From Tubiluchus corallicola (taxonomy: Eukaryota > Priapulida > Priapulimorpha > Priapulimorphida > Tubiluchidae): DNA of 64,000 nt. This document shows, piece by piece, positions 18,817-25,981 of this stretch. A program made the position numbers and the translations under genes. Location of the stretch: positions 36,505 through 100,504 of the forward strand of contig JAQGDQ010000365.1 in NCBI GenBank assembly GCA_030141605.1. Direction: 5' to 3'. Under the pieces are notes generated by a model that saw nothing but the letters and a program-made list of their open reading frames with translations, searched no databases and was not told the origin of the DNA. Numbering within the stretch: position 1 is the stretch's first letter; each line of letters opens with the position of its first letter.

Positions 18817-19362
18817 TTAAACTTCATTAAGATATTTCTCAATTTTTTTTACTGCATGGTGATATGATGCCTTAAGTGCACCTATAGATGTGTCAAGTGC
18901 TGCTGCCATATCTTCATATTTTATATTATCAAAGTATTTCATGTTAAAAACCACTCTCTGCTTGTCAGGCAGCTTCAGTATTGCCTGCTGCAACTTCACT
19001 TGTATTTCGTCTCCAGAAAAATACTCATCACTTTTGAGTGTGCCCGCGAGGTGCTCGCTGGTGTCATTTATAGGCAAAAATGCCTTTTTTTTTCGATGTT
19101 GTAAAAGGCTTAATGCTTCATTGGTGGCGATACGGTAGAGCCAGGTAAAGAGAGAGGAGTCCTCCCTGAAGCTGTTTATGTTTTTCCATACTTTTACGAA
19201 TGTGTTTTGCAGGGCGTCGTCTGCGTCTTCATGAATAATCACAATTTTCCGTATATGCCAATAGAGGCGTTCCTGATATGTTTTCACCAGTATGTGAAAG
19301 GCGAGATCTTTTTTCCCCTCTGTTTTTAAATCTTTAATTAAGTTTTTTTCGTTAGCCTGCAT
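18817..19362 (-). CDS. ECF-type RNA polymerase sigma factor
   Basis: A 181-residue sigma-70 family factor of the extracytoplasmic-function class. Region 2 spans about residues 25-90, with DADDALQNTFVKVWKNINSF and SLFTWLYRIATNEALS. Region 4 spans about 125-175, with LPDKQRVVFNMKYFDNIKYEDMA and the helix-turn-helix SIGALKASYHHAVKKI. It heads a minus-strand unit with the membrane and Spy-like genes. A MITE-like repeat begins 24 bases upstream of its start codon, so its promoter is very close to or within the repeat. Confidence 0.9.
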   Translation of the reverse strand: MQANEKNLIKDLKTEGKKDLAFHILVKTYQERLYWHIRKIVIIHEDADDALQNTFVKVWKNINSFREDSSLFTWLYRIATNEALSLLQHRKKKAFLPINDTSEHLAGTLKSDEYFSGDEIQVKLQQAILKLPDKQRVVFNMKYFDNIKYEDMAAALDTSIGALKASYHHAVKKIEKYLNEV

Positions 19363-19385
19363 ATTTTTGCTTACGTACAGATATC

Positions 19386-19505
19386 AAGATCTTTGCAAAA
19401 TTCATCTTTTTATTAATATTTCTGTCAAAATCCTCATTTATATTATATAAGCAAACTGTGTTTTTCCTCAGTCTGAACCAAAGTCTATTGTTTTGCAAAG
19501 ATCCC
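19386..19505 (+). repeat. MITE-like interspersed repeat, near full length (copy 5)
   Basis: Ends AAGATCTTTGCAA and TTGCAAAGATCCC are almost perfect inverted repeats. The short-subtype core TCTGTCAAAATCCTCATTTA is well kept. No flanking duplication is apparent. It lies between the divergent sigma-factor and ychF genes. Confidence 0.8.
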
Positions 19506-19669
19506 GTGCTACTTACTATCTTATCTGACTGCATGTTTTATAAAAGGTTTAAAGAAGGAGATAAGTAAGTTCAGTTAAAGCATAGCGTTTGCCTGTCTGG
19601 GGAGGTATTGATGCCGCTAAGTTTAAGATAAGGGAGCGTAACATTAAAAAATATGGTGAATATTTCTAC

Positions 19670-19704
19670 TTGTGGTGTTTCAAACGCTGAAAGTAGTAAA
19701 TTTG
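19670..19704 (+). promoter_or_regulatory. Predicted ychF promoter (TTG - 24 nt - TAAATTTG)
   Basis: TAAATTTG at 19697-19704 is a full TAnnTTTG match 27 bases before the ATG at 19732; the upstream TTG at 19670 is slightly too far. An AAGGAG ribosome site lies just before the ATG, unusual in this window. Confidence 0.45.
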
Positions 19705-19731
19705 CCCACGTTTTTAAAATTACAAGGAGTC

Positions 19732-20832
19732 ATGGCGCTACAATGTGGAATTGTTGGTCTGCCTAATGTAGGTAAGTCAACTATATTTAACTGTTTATCA
19801 AATGCTAGGGCGCAGTCTGCAAATTTCCCTTTTTGCACTATTGAGCCTAATGTGGGGGTTATTACGGTACCGGACAAGCGATTGATAGAGCTTGAGAGGA
19901 TTGATAAGCCGAAGAGGGTTGTTCCCACTACAATTGAGATAGTAGATATTGCGGGTCTTGTGAAAGGAGCCAGCAAAGGAGAAGGCTTAGGGAATCAGTT
20001 TCTAGCAAATATTCGTGAGGTTGATGCTATTATCCATGTTCTTCGCTGTTTTGAAGATGATAATGTTGCTCATGTAGATGGTTCGGTAGACCCTGCAAGG
20101 GATAAGGGTATTATTGATACAGAGCTTCAGCTCAAGGATCTTGAAACGGTGGAAAGCAGGATTATAAAGCTCACAAAGCAGGTAAAGGCGGGGAGTGACA
20201 AGGAGTCGCAGAGGGCACTTGGTGTTGCAGAGAGGATAAAAGAGTCGTTGGAGTCAGGTATGTCTGTGAGGGCTATTGAGTTTTCTGAAAGCGAGCAAAA
20301 AGTAGCAGACAGCTTTTTTTTGCTGACGAGTAAGCCTATTTTGTATGTGTGTAATGTTGACGAGCCCAATGCTGTGCTGGGTAATGAGTTTTCAAAAAAG
20401 GTTATAGAGCTTGTAAAAGATGAGCAGGCAGAGGTTATGGTAATTGCTGCTGCTGCCGAGGCTGAAATAGCGGAGCTGGAGACTTTTGAAGAGAAGCAAA
20501 TGTTTCTTAAAGACATTGGGCTTGATGAGCCTGGAGCCAATCGACTTATACATTCAGCATATAAGCTACTTAAGCTCGAAACATATTTTACTACCGGAGC
20601 TGACGAGAGTCGTGCGTGGACTTTTGTTAAGGGGACAAAAGCTCCTCAGGCAGCCGGGATAATCCATACTGATTTTGAAAAAGGGTTTATTAGGGCTGAG
20701 GTCATTAAATTTGATGATTATGTAAGCTTGGGTTCAGAGGCTGCATGTCGTGATGTCGGAAAAGTTTCTGTAGAGGGGAAAGAGTATGTGGTTCAGGATG
20801 GAGATATTATGCATTTTCGGTTCAATGTATAA
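19732..20832 (+). CDS. ychF: Redox-regulated ATPase/GTPase YchF (OLA1 family)
   Basis: The 366-residue protein begins MALQCGIVGLPNVGKSTIF, with the Obg-like P-loop at residues 9-17. It has the G3 element DIAGLVKGASKGEGLGNQF, NVDEPN in place of the usual NKxD (typical of YchF, which prefers ATP), a helical insert, and the C-terminal TGS domain ending HFRFNV. YchF associates with ribosomes and stress responses. The ATG at 19732, with an aaggag site 5 bases upstream, fits the family start better than the in-frame ATG at 19672. Confidence 0.95.
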   Translation: MALQCGIVGLPNVGKSTIFNCLSNARAQSANFPFCTIEPNVGVITVPDKRLIELERIDKPKRVVPTTIEIVDIAGLVKGASKGEGLGNQFLANIREVDAIIHVLRCFEDDNVAHVDGSVDPARDKGIIDTELQLKDLETVESRIIKLTKQVKAGSDKESQRALGVAERIKESLESGMSVRAIEFSESEQKVADSFFLLTSKPILYVCNVDEPNAVLGNEFSKKVIELVKDEQAEVMVIAAAAEAEIAELETFEEKQMFLKDIGLDEPGANRLIHSAYKLLKLETYFTTGADESRAWTFVKGTKAPQAAGIIHTDFEKGFIRAEVIKFDDYVSLGSEAACRDVGKVSVEGKEYVVQDGDIMHFRFNV

Positions 20833-20885
20833 TTGTTTTGGTTCTAGTCTTTGGTCTATCAACGGCTTTTTATTAAATATATGGA

Positions 20886-21014
20886 TGCCTCTTTGCAAGG
20901 CAGTAGTATTTTTGTCAAGATCCTTTTCAAAATCTTTGCTTGTGCTGATAAAGGAGTGGTTTTCATCGAATTTTACCCAACCCAAGTCCAAATCTTTCGC
21001 TTTGTAAAAGTCTT
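20886..21014 (+). repeat. MITE-like interspersed repeat, diverged (copy 6)
   Basis: TGCCTCTTTGCAA to TTGTAAAAGTCTT, of the long subtype (TTTTGTCAAGATCCTTTTC then AAAATCTTTGC). Its frame happens to stay open on the plus strand, giving a spurious small ORF. The remaining bases to 21283 hold no recognisable gene. Confidence 0.65.
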
Positions 21015-21283
21015 GCTGGCTAAAGCTTTCAAGAGCCTTTTTTGAAGATGCTGTGCTTAATTGTTTGTGCCGTAGGAGTCTTGCCTGTAACTACCAGGTT
21101 TTTTAGGGTGTTATTGCCTATTACGCTCTCATTTTTCAATCGCAAGGTAAAAAACAACATGAATTTTGTTCTAAGACTTTTTTTTTGTATCTTACTCTCA
21201 ATTCTAATACGTGTATTTTTAAGCTGACTAACTTCTCTAACTGACTGTTGAAAATTGAGTTATAAACTAATAAAATTACAGTT

Positions 21284-21667
21284 ATGATGAAAAAGTTACT
21301 TTTTATTTATGCGTTTGCATTATGCAGTGTTGCGGGATATGCTCAATATTCCGGCCCAGCGGCTAATTTGGACAGGATGACTGTAGAGCAGGTAAAAAGA
21401 AGTGCTGCTTCGCTTGACAGAAAAGATGCAATAGTTAAGTTAACCGGACACATTACATCTCAAATCACAGATGAAGAGTATTGGTTTGAAGATGCTACAG
21501 GAAAGGTTGTTGTTGAAATAGACAGAGAGGTATGGGCTCTTGTCGGAGCAATTGACAACTCAACCAGGGTAGCTATTATTGGTGATGTTGATTATGAGGT
21601 CTTTGCAACTACAACTACCAGGGTTAAGGTAGATGTTAAGAAGATTCTTCCTGTCGTAGAAGAGTAG
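21284..21667 (+). CDS. YgiW/YdeI-like periplasmic OB-fold stress protein
   Basis: A 127-residue exported protein: signal peptide MMKKLLFIYAFALCSVAGYA, then a bacterial OB-fold domain with VKLTGHITSQITDEEYWFEDATGKVVVEID, IIGDVDYE and TTTRVKVDVKKI. The BOF family (YgiW, YdeI) is linked to resistance to antimicrobial peptides, peroxide and metals in enterobacteria, but the biochemical role is unclear. It stands alone between ychF and the convergent pdxJ. It is short and complete, with the stop after PVVEE. Confidence 0.8.
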   Translation: MMKKLLFIYAFALCSVAGYAQYSGPAANLDRMTVEQVKRSAASLDRKDAIVKLTGHITSQITDEEYWFEDATGKVVVEIDREVWALVGAIDNSTRVAIIGDVDYEVFATTTTRVKVDVKKILPVVEE

Positions 21668-21810
21668 CGCAGGTAGCCAGTGGGCTTGCTATTGCAGGTA
21701 GTAAGTCTAACACGAAGTTTTGTGTGCGCTACATGGATAGTGCTGTTGAGTTTTTGATTAATAGCGTACACGTACATTTTTAAATATAAGGGGTGTCTAC
21801 TTTTCAAAGA

Positions 21811-22530
21811 TTAAGCTTGGCGGAGACACTCTTTATATTTAATAATTGTTGACTCCAATCCCATGTATATTGAATCTGCAATAAGTGCGTGCCCTATTGA
21901 CACCTCTTTTAAGTAGGGAATATTTTTTATAAAGAAAGCCAGATTCTCCAGATTCAGGTCATGTCCGGCATTCAGACCTAGGTCATTTTTTGTCGCTATC
22001 TTGGCTGCCTCTATATATGGCAGAACAGCCTTTTTAGAGTCGGAATGGAACATTGATGCGTAAGGCTCGGTGTATAGTTCTACACGATCAGAGCCTACTA
22101 TGGCTGCTCCTTCTATGAATGGAGCTTCAGTATCTACAAAGATGGATGTTCTGATATCTGCACGTCTGAATTCGCTTACAACTTCCTTAAGTGCTCCTCT
22201 GTGCTTTATTGTGTCCCACCCTGAATTGGATGTTATGGCATTGTGAGCATCAGGGACAAGTGTTACCTGGTGTGGAGTTACACTTAGCACCATGTCTATG
22301 AATTTTTTTGACGGATACCCCTCAATGTTGAATTCTGTTGTTACAACCGGCCTTATTTCATATACATCAGAGTACCTGATATGTCTTTCGTCCGGGCGCG
22401 GATGTACAGTAATGCCTTCAGCCCCAAATTTTTCACAGTTTACTGCAGCATCAAGCACATTTGGAATATTTCCCCCTCTTGAATTTCGTAGTGTTGCTAT
22501 TTTATTTATATTTACGCTTAAGCGAACCAT
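21811..22530 (-). CDS. pdxJ: Pyridoxine 5'-phosphate synthase
   Basis: PdxJ condenses 1-deoxyxylulose 5-phosphate with 3-amino-1-hydroxyacetone phosphate in the last step of de novo vitamin B6 synthesis. The 239-residue TIM-barrel protein shows LSVNINKIATLRNSRGG at the start, EGITVHPRPDERHI, LVPDA, and the C-terminal LNAGHDLNLENL and SIGHALIADS phosphate-binding region. Length matches the family. It diverges from the CBS gene across 85 bases. A TTTTGCAAAGGAT string there resembles a MITE end but no further element sequence is visible. Confidence 0.95.
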   Translation of the reverse strand: MVRLSVNINKIATLRNSRGGNIPNVLDAAVNCEKFGAEGITVHPRPDERHIRYSDVYEIRPVVTTEFNIEGYPSKKFIDMVLSVTPHQVTLVPDAHNAITSNSGWDTIKHRGALKEVVSEFRRADIRTSIFVDTEAPFIEGAAIVGSDRVELYTEPYASMFHSDSKKAVLPYIEAAKIATKNDLGLNAGHDLNLENLAFFIKNIPYLKEVSIGHALIADSIYMGLESTIIKYKECLRQA

Positions 22531-22615
22531 TGTTTAGTTTTGCAAAGGATTTCAATGTGCAAGTTACAATTAAGATTTGAATCGGAGGTTAAGCATTATT
22601 TAATTTAATTAATTT

Positions 22616-23287
22616 GTGGAAGCAGGAAGTTTAATATCAGATAATACTATTCCGTCAGTAAGCCTTAATGATACGGGCTTAAAGGCTATGAGCCTTATGG
22701 ACGTGTTTAAAACCTTTCATTTGCCTGTTGTTAGTGATGAGAAGTATTGGGGCATAATATCTGATACGGACATTTACGATGCGGGCAATCTTGATGATAA
22801 AATAGGCGAGTATGTTATAAAACTTCCTCGCCCTTACGTGCATAAGAACCAGCATTTGTATGAGATACTTCTTGTTGCAAAAAGATATGGAATCAGTGTT
22901 GTACCTATACTTGATCTTGAGTATTCCTACATTGGTACAGTAAGGCGGTCTGACGTTGCCTTAAAGTTGGCAGATATAGCAGCTATTGGTGAGCCGGGAG
23001 GCATTATTGTACTTGACATGTGTGAGGCAGATATATCCTTATCGCAGGTAGCGCAGATTATTGAGAGCAATGATGCTAAGGTTTTAAGCCTTTTTTTGTC
23101 GCATCCCTCGAGGTCTTCAAAAAAAGTTGATGTTACAATAAAGGTTAATAAGGTTGATGTTTCCAGCATAATTCAGACATTTGAGCGATTCGATTATTTG
23201 ATAAAAGCGAGTTTCATGGACGAATCGCAGATTGATGGTCTTTATGACGATCGTTACGATCAGTTTATGAGGTTTATTAATATCTGA
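22616..23287 (+). CDS. CBS-domain protein upstream of nadK
   Basis: A 223-residue protein with two CBS motifs in the N-terminal 130 residues (LISDNTIPSVSLNDTGLKAM, then LPVVSDEKYWGIISDTDIYD, and ISVVPILDLEYSYIGTVRRSD). An ACT-like C-terminal part contains GGIIVLDMCEADISLSQVAQI. CBS pairs usually bind adenine nucleotides. The gene sits 13 bases before nadK, an arrangement seen across Bacteroidetes, suggesting adenylate-linked control, but no function is proven. The start is GTG at 22616; an AATCGGAGG site lies too far upstream (28 bases) to serve it well. Confidence 0.8.
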   Translation: MEAGSLISDNTIPSVSLNDTGLKAMSLMDVFKTFHLPVVSDEKYWGIISDTDIYDAGNLDDKIGEYVIKLPRPYVHKNQHLYEILLVAKRYGISVVPILDLEYSYIGTVRRSDVALKLADIAAIGEPGGIIVLDMCEADISLSQVAQIIESNDAKVLSLFLSHPSRSSKKVDVTIKVNKVDVSSIIQTFERFDYLIKASFMDESQIDGLYDDRYDQFMRFINI

Positions 23288-23300
23288 CACCCATGAAAGC

Positions 23301-24182
23301 ATGAGAATTGCCGTATTTGGTAGAACGATAAGTCCTGTTTTTCACAAAAGTTTGAAGCGGCTATTTGATTTTTTGCATCATGAGGGGGCGGATGTGGTTA
23401 TTTATAAGCCGTTTGCAAAGTATCTGGATGGAGCAATAGGCTATAGTCCAAGACATTCTGGAGTTTTTGTATCTCATACGGAGTTGGTGGGGAAGGTCGA
23501 TTTTTTGTGTAGCATTGGTGGTGACGGGACATTTTTGGAGGCAGTAAGATTGGTTCGTGATTCGGGAATTCCAATTGCGGGCATTAATAGCGGAAGCCTT
23601 GGTTTTCTTGCTGATATAGCCAGAGAAGAGTTGGAGAGCGCTCTGAAGGATATGATTAATGGGAGGTATCGGCTGGAGTTGCGCTCTTTGATAAAGCTGG
23701 AAGGGGAGTCGGGATTGTTTGCTGATTTTCCTTATGCTCTTAATGAGTTTACCGTTCATAAGCAGGATACCTCGCAGATGATAACAGTGTGTACCAAGGT
23801 GGGAGGTGAGTTTCTTAATTCGTATCGGTCGGATGGGTTAATTGTGGCAACTCCAACTGGCTCTACTGCGTACTCATTGAGTGTAGGAGGCCCGATAATA
23901 CCCCCTGAGGCAGCAAATTTTATTATTTGCCCCATTGCTCCGCACAATCTTACGATAAGGCCTGTTGTAGTTCCTGATAGACAAGAGGTTTTGTTAAGAG
24001 TTGAGGGGCGTGGAGACAGGTTTATGGCTTCATTGGACTCCTGTTCTGTTGTTATGAGAACCGGTTCGACAATAAGGCTGGTGAAGGCAGGTTTTAAGAT
24101 ATGTGTATTGAAATTGGAAAGTCATAGTTTTTACAGCACGCTGAGGAGTAAACTAATGTGGGGTGTAGATTGCAGGAACTGA
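23301..24182 (+). CDS. nadK: NAD kinase
   Basis: Phosphorylates NAD to NADP. The 293-residue protein carries the catalytic GGDGTF (73-78), NSGSLGFLADI, the NE/D region ALNEFTVHK, and the substrate loop GLIVATPTGSTAYSLSVGGPI, all diagnostic. The C-terminal half has the beta-sandwich repeats of the family. An intrinsic terminator begins 32 bases after the stop, so the CBS-nadK pair forms one transcript. Confidence 0.95.
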   Translation: MRIAVFGRTISPVFHKSLKRLFDFLHHEGADVVIYKPFAKYLDGAIGYSPRHSGVFVSHTELVGKVDFLCSIGGDGTFLEAVRLVRDSGIPIAGINSGSLGFLADIAREELESALKDMINGRYRLELRSLIKLEGESGLFADFPYALNEFTVHKQDTSQMITVCTKVGGEFLNSYRSDGLIVATPTGSTAYSLSVGGPIIPPEAANFIICPIAPHNLTIRPVVVPDRQEVLLRVEGRGDRFMASLDSCSVVMRTGSTIRLVKAGFKICVLKLESHSFYSTLRSKLMWGVDCRN

Positions 24183-24213
24183 TTTTTCTCATTTGTATAA
24201 TTTTAGGTAATTT

Positions 24214-24237
24214 CCCCCAAGAGAGTGGGGGTTTTTT
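24214..24237 (+). terminator. Intrinsic terminator after nadK
   Basis: CCCCCA (24214-24219) pairs with TGGGGG (24226-24231) around a 6-base purine loop, followed by six Ts. It lies before the beta-barrel gene and argues against starting that gene upstream at 24158. Confidence 0.8.
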
Positions 24238-24346
24238 ATTATCCGAACTAAGAGTAACCCAGGTGCGCTTGTATGCTGAGCTGCTCTTGTTCACTTTTAA
24301 TTTTATGGTCGTTGTGATAAAGGGGTCTTTATTGTATATTTTTGCA

Positions 24347-25234
24347 ATGTTTAGGAAAAATTTACGGATTAATATAAGGCTTGCTTTAGTTATTATATTA
24401 CTTTTTTGTGTTTTTATTGCCAGGTCTCAAAAGTCTAATATTGAGGGTGGTGTGCAATTTGGAGTAGGGTTCTATTTTGGTGATGTGGAGGATATGGATG
24501 TACTGAAATCGGCTTCATTTGTAACGGGAGCCGTTTTTAAATGGAACATTGATAAAAGAGTATCTGTTGGCACCCTTTTGTCTGTAGGGGATATAAAGGC
24601 AGAGGGCAAGTATGCAGGTGTATATTTAGGCCAGCCGAGTGATTATAGCGATGGCGGGACTTATGCGCGAGATATGACACAGGGTTATCGCTTTGATAAG
24701 TTTTTTCAAAGTGTTGAAGCCAAGGTTGAATATAATTTTACAGATTATGTGATAGGTAGCACAAAAGATGCTTTTACTACATTTTTATCTTTGGGTGTAG
24801 GGTTGTTTTATGCTCAGGCAAATGGACGGGGTACTATTATTTTGGATCCTACACCTGTAGGAGGCGGAGATTACTACTATCCATACATATCTGATTCGGG
24901 GAAGAGTTCTGTAGAGAGTGATGTTCTTACTCCAATTATTCCGGTTGGGATGGGTATAAAATGGAATTTTTTTGATAATTGGGTGTTAAATTTTGAAGTG
25001 TCGATCAAAAAGACATTTACAGACATTATTGATAATCTGGATGATCCAAAGAGGTTTAGGACATTTGATTTATCTGATACTGGAACAAAGGAGAGTGAGG
25101 CAATATATGAGGATAGTTTTGCAAACAGCCTCATTCATAATACTGATTGGCACTCTACCATCTCTTTTTCGCTAACTTACAAGTTTTGGCAAAAGAGAAA
25201 AAAGTGCATGTCCTTATCTCATGTAAAGTATTGA
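24347..25234 (+). CDS. Outer-membrane beta-barrel protein, DUF6089-like
   Basis: From ATG 24347 the protein has 295 residues: a signal peptide MFRKNLRINIRLALVIILLF with cleavage near ARSQ, then repeated amphipathic strands (GVQFGVGFYFGDVEDMD, AVFKWNIDKRVSVGTLLSVGDI, TFLSLGVGLFYAQANG). The nadK - beta-barrel - uppS - bamA order is conserved in Bacteroidetes, and the middle protein there is usually a DUF6089 family member. A role in envelope assembly is inferred from that context only. Upstream in-frame starts back to 24158 would run over the nadK terminator and are rejected. Confidence 0.7.
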   Translation: MFRKNLRINIRLALVIILLFCVFIARSQKSNIEGGVQFGVGFYFGDVEDMDVLKSASFVTGAVFKWNIDKRVSVGTLLSVGDIKAEGKYAGVYLGQPSDYSDGGTYARDMTQGYRFDKFFQSVEAKVEYNFTDYVIGSTKDAFTTFLSLGVGLFYAQANGRGTIILDPTPVGGGDYYYPYISDSGKSSVESDVLTPIIPVGMGIKWNFFDNWVLNFEVSIKKTFTDIIDNLDDPKRFRTFDLSDTGTKESEAIYEDSFANSLIHNTDWHSTISFSLTYKFWQKRKKCMSLSHVKY

Positions 25235-25237
25235 ATT

Positions 25238-25966
25238 ATGAGCGAAATTAATTTAGACAAAAACGGTGATATAAAGCATGTTGCTATAATAATGGACGGA
25301 AATGGCAGGTGGGCTTGTGAGCGCGGTGTAGAGAGATTTATAGGGCATAAGCATGGGGTGAAAGCAGTTCGATCAGTAGTGGAGGGGGCTATAGATATAG
25401 GGTTAGAGTACCTTACCCTTTATGTATTTTCTATTGAAAACTGGAGCAGGCCTAAAGAAGAGACAGATGCTCTGATGGCGCTATTTATTCGAGTAATGGT
25501 AGAAGAAATTAATAAGCTAAATAAGCAAAATGTCAAGGTTATAATGGTTGGTAGAGAGGACTTATTACCTGATGGTGTGTACGAGAAATTAAGAAAAGTT
25601 GTTGACAAAACTACAGGAAATACGGGATTAAATCTTATTTTAGCGCTCAGTTATTCTGGCCGTTGGGAAATTTTAGAGGCGGTGAAGAAGATGGTTCAGG
25701 ATTCAGAAGATAAATCTTTTGATATTCAGGACATTGACGAGCCGTTTTTTGAGCGCTACATGTCCACAGCAGGGGTTCCTGATCCGGAGTTATTGATAAG
25801 GACTAGTAGCGAATACAGGTTAAGCAATTTTCTTTTATGGCAGATAGCTTATACGGAGCTCTATTTTTCACCGAAACTTTGGCCAGATTTTCGTAAAGAA
25901 GATCTTTTTGAGGCTATTGAAGATTTTCGCTGCAGAGAACGGCGATTTGGAGGAATTGGTGGATAA
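25238..25966 (+). CDS. uppS: Undecaprenyl-diphosphate synthase (cis-prenyltransferase)
   Basis: Makes the C55 lipid carrier for peptidoglycan and O-antigen. The 242-residue protein has IIMDGNGRWA with catalytic Asp20, the region YVFSIENWSRPKEE, and the C-terminal SNFLLWQIAYTELYF. In the conserved R-T-x-G-E element that binds the isopentenyl pyrophosphate, the Gly is replaced: residues 188-192 read RTSSE. The gene begins 3 bases after the beta-barrel gene and 15 bases before bamA, so it is part of one transcript. Confidence 0.94.
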   Translation: MSEINLDKNGDIKHVAIIMDGNGRWACERGVERFIGHKHGVKAVRSVVEGAIDIGLEYLTLYVFSIENWSRPKEETDALMALFIRVMVEEINKLNKQNVKVIMVGREDLLPDGVYEKLRKVVDKTTGNTGLNLILALSYSGRWEILEAVKKMVQDSEDKSFDIQDIDEPFFERYMSTAGVPDPELLIRTSSEYRLSNFLLWQIAYTELYFSPKLWPDFRKEDLFEAIEDFRCRERRFGGIGG

Positions 25967-25981
25967 GTCAGTGAGCAGATT

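Noticed and set aside
20851-21045. Small plus-strand ORF after ychF
   Set aside because: It runs through a MITE copy and is explained by the repeat.
22540-22555. Additional MITE copy between pdxJ and the CBS gene
   Set aside because: Only a TTTTGCAAAGGAT string matches an element end; no core sequence accompanies it.
24337-24344. TATTTTTG as promoter of the DUF6089-like gene
   Set aside because: It lies only 2 bases before the ATG at 24347, so transcription would begin inside the gene.
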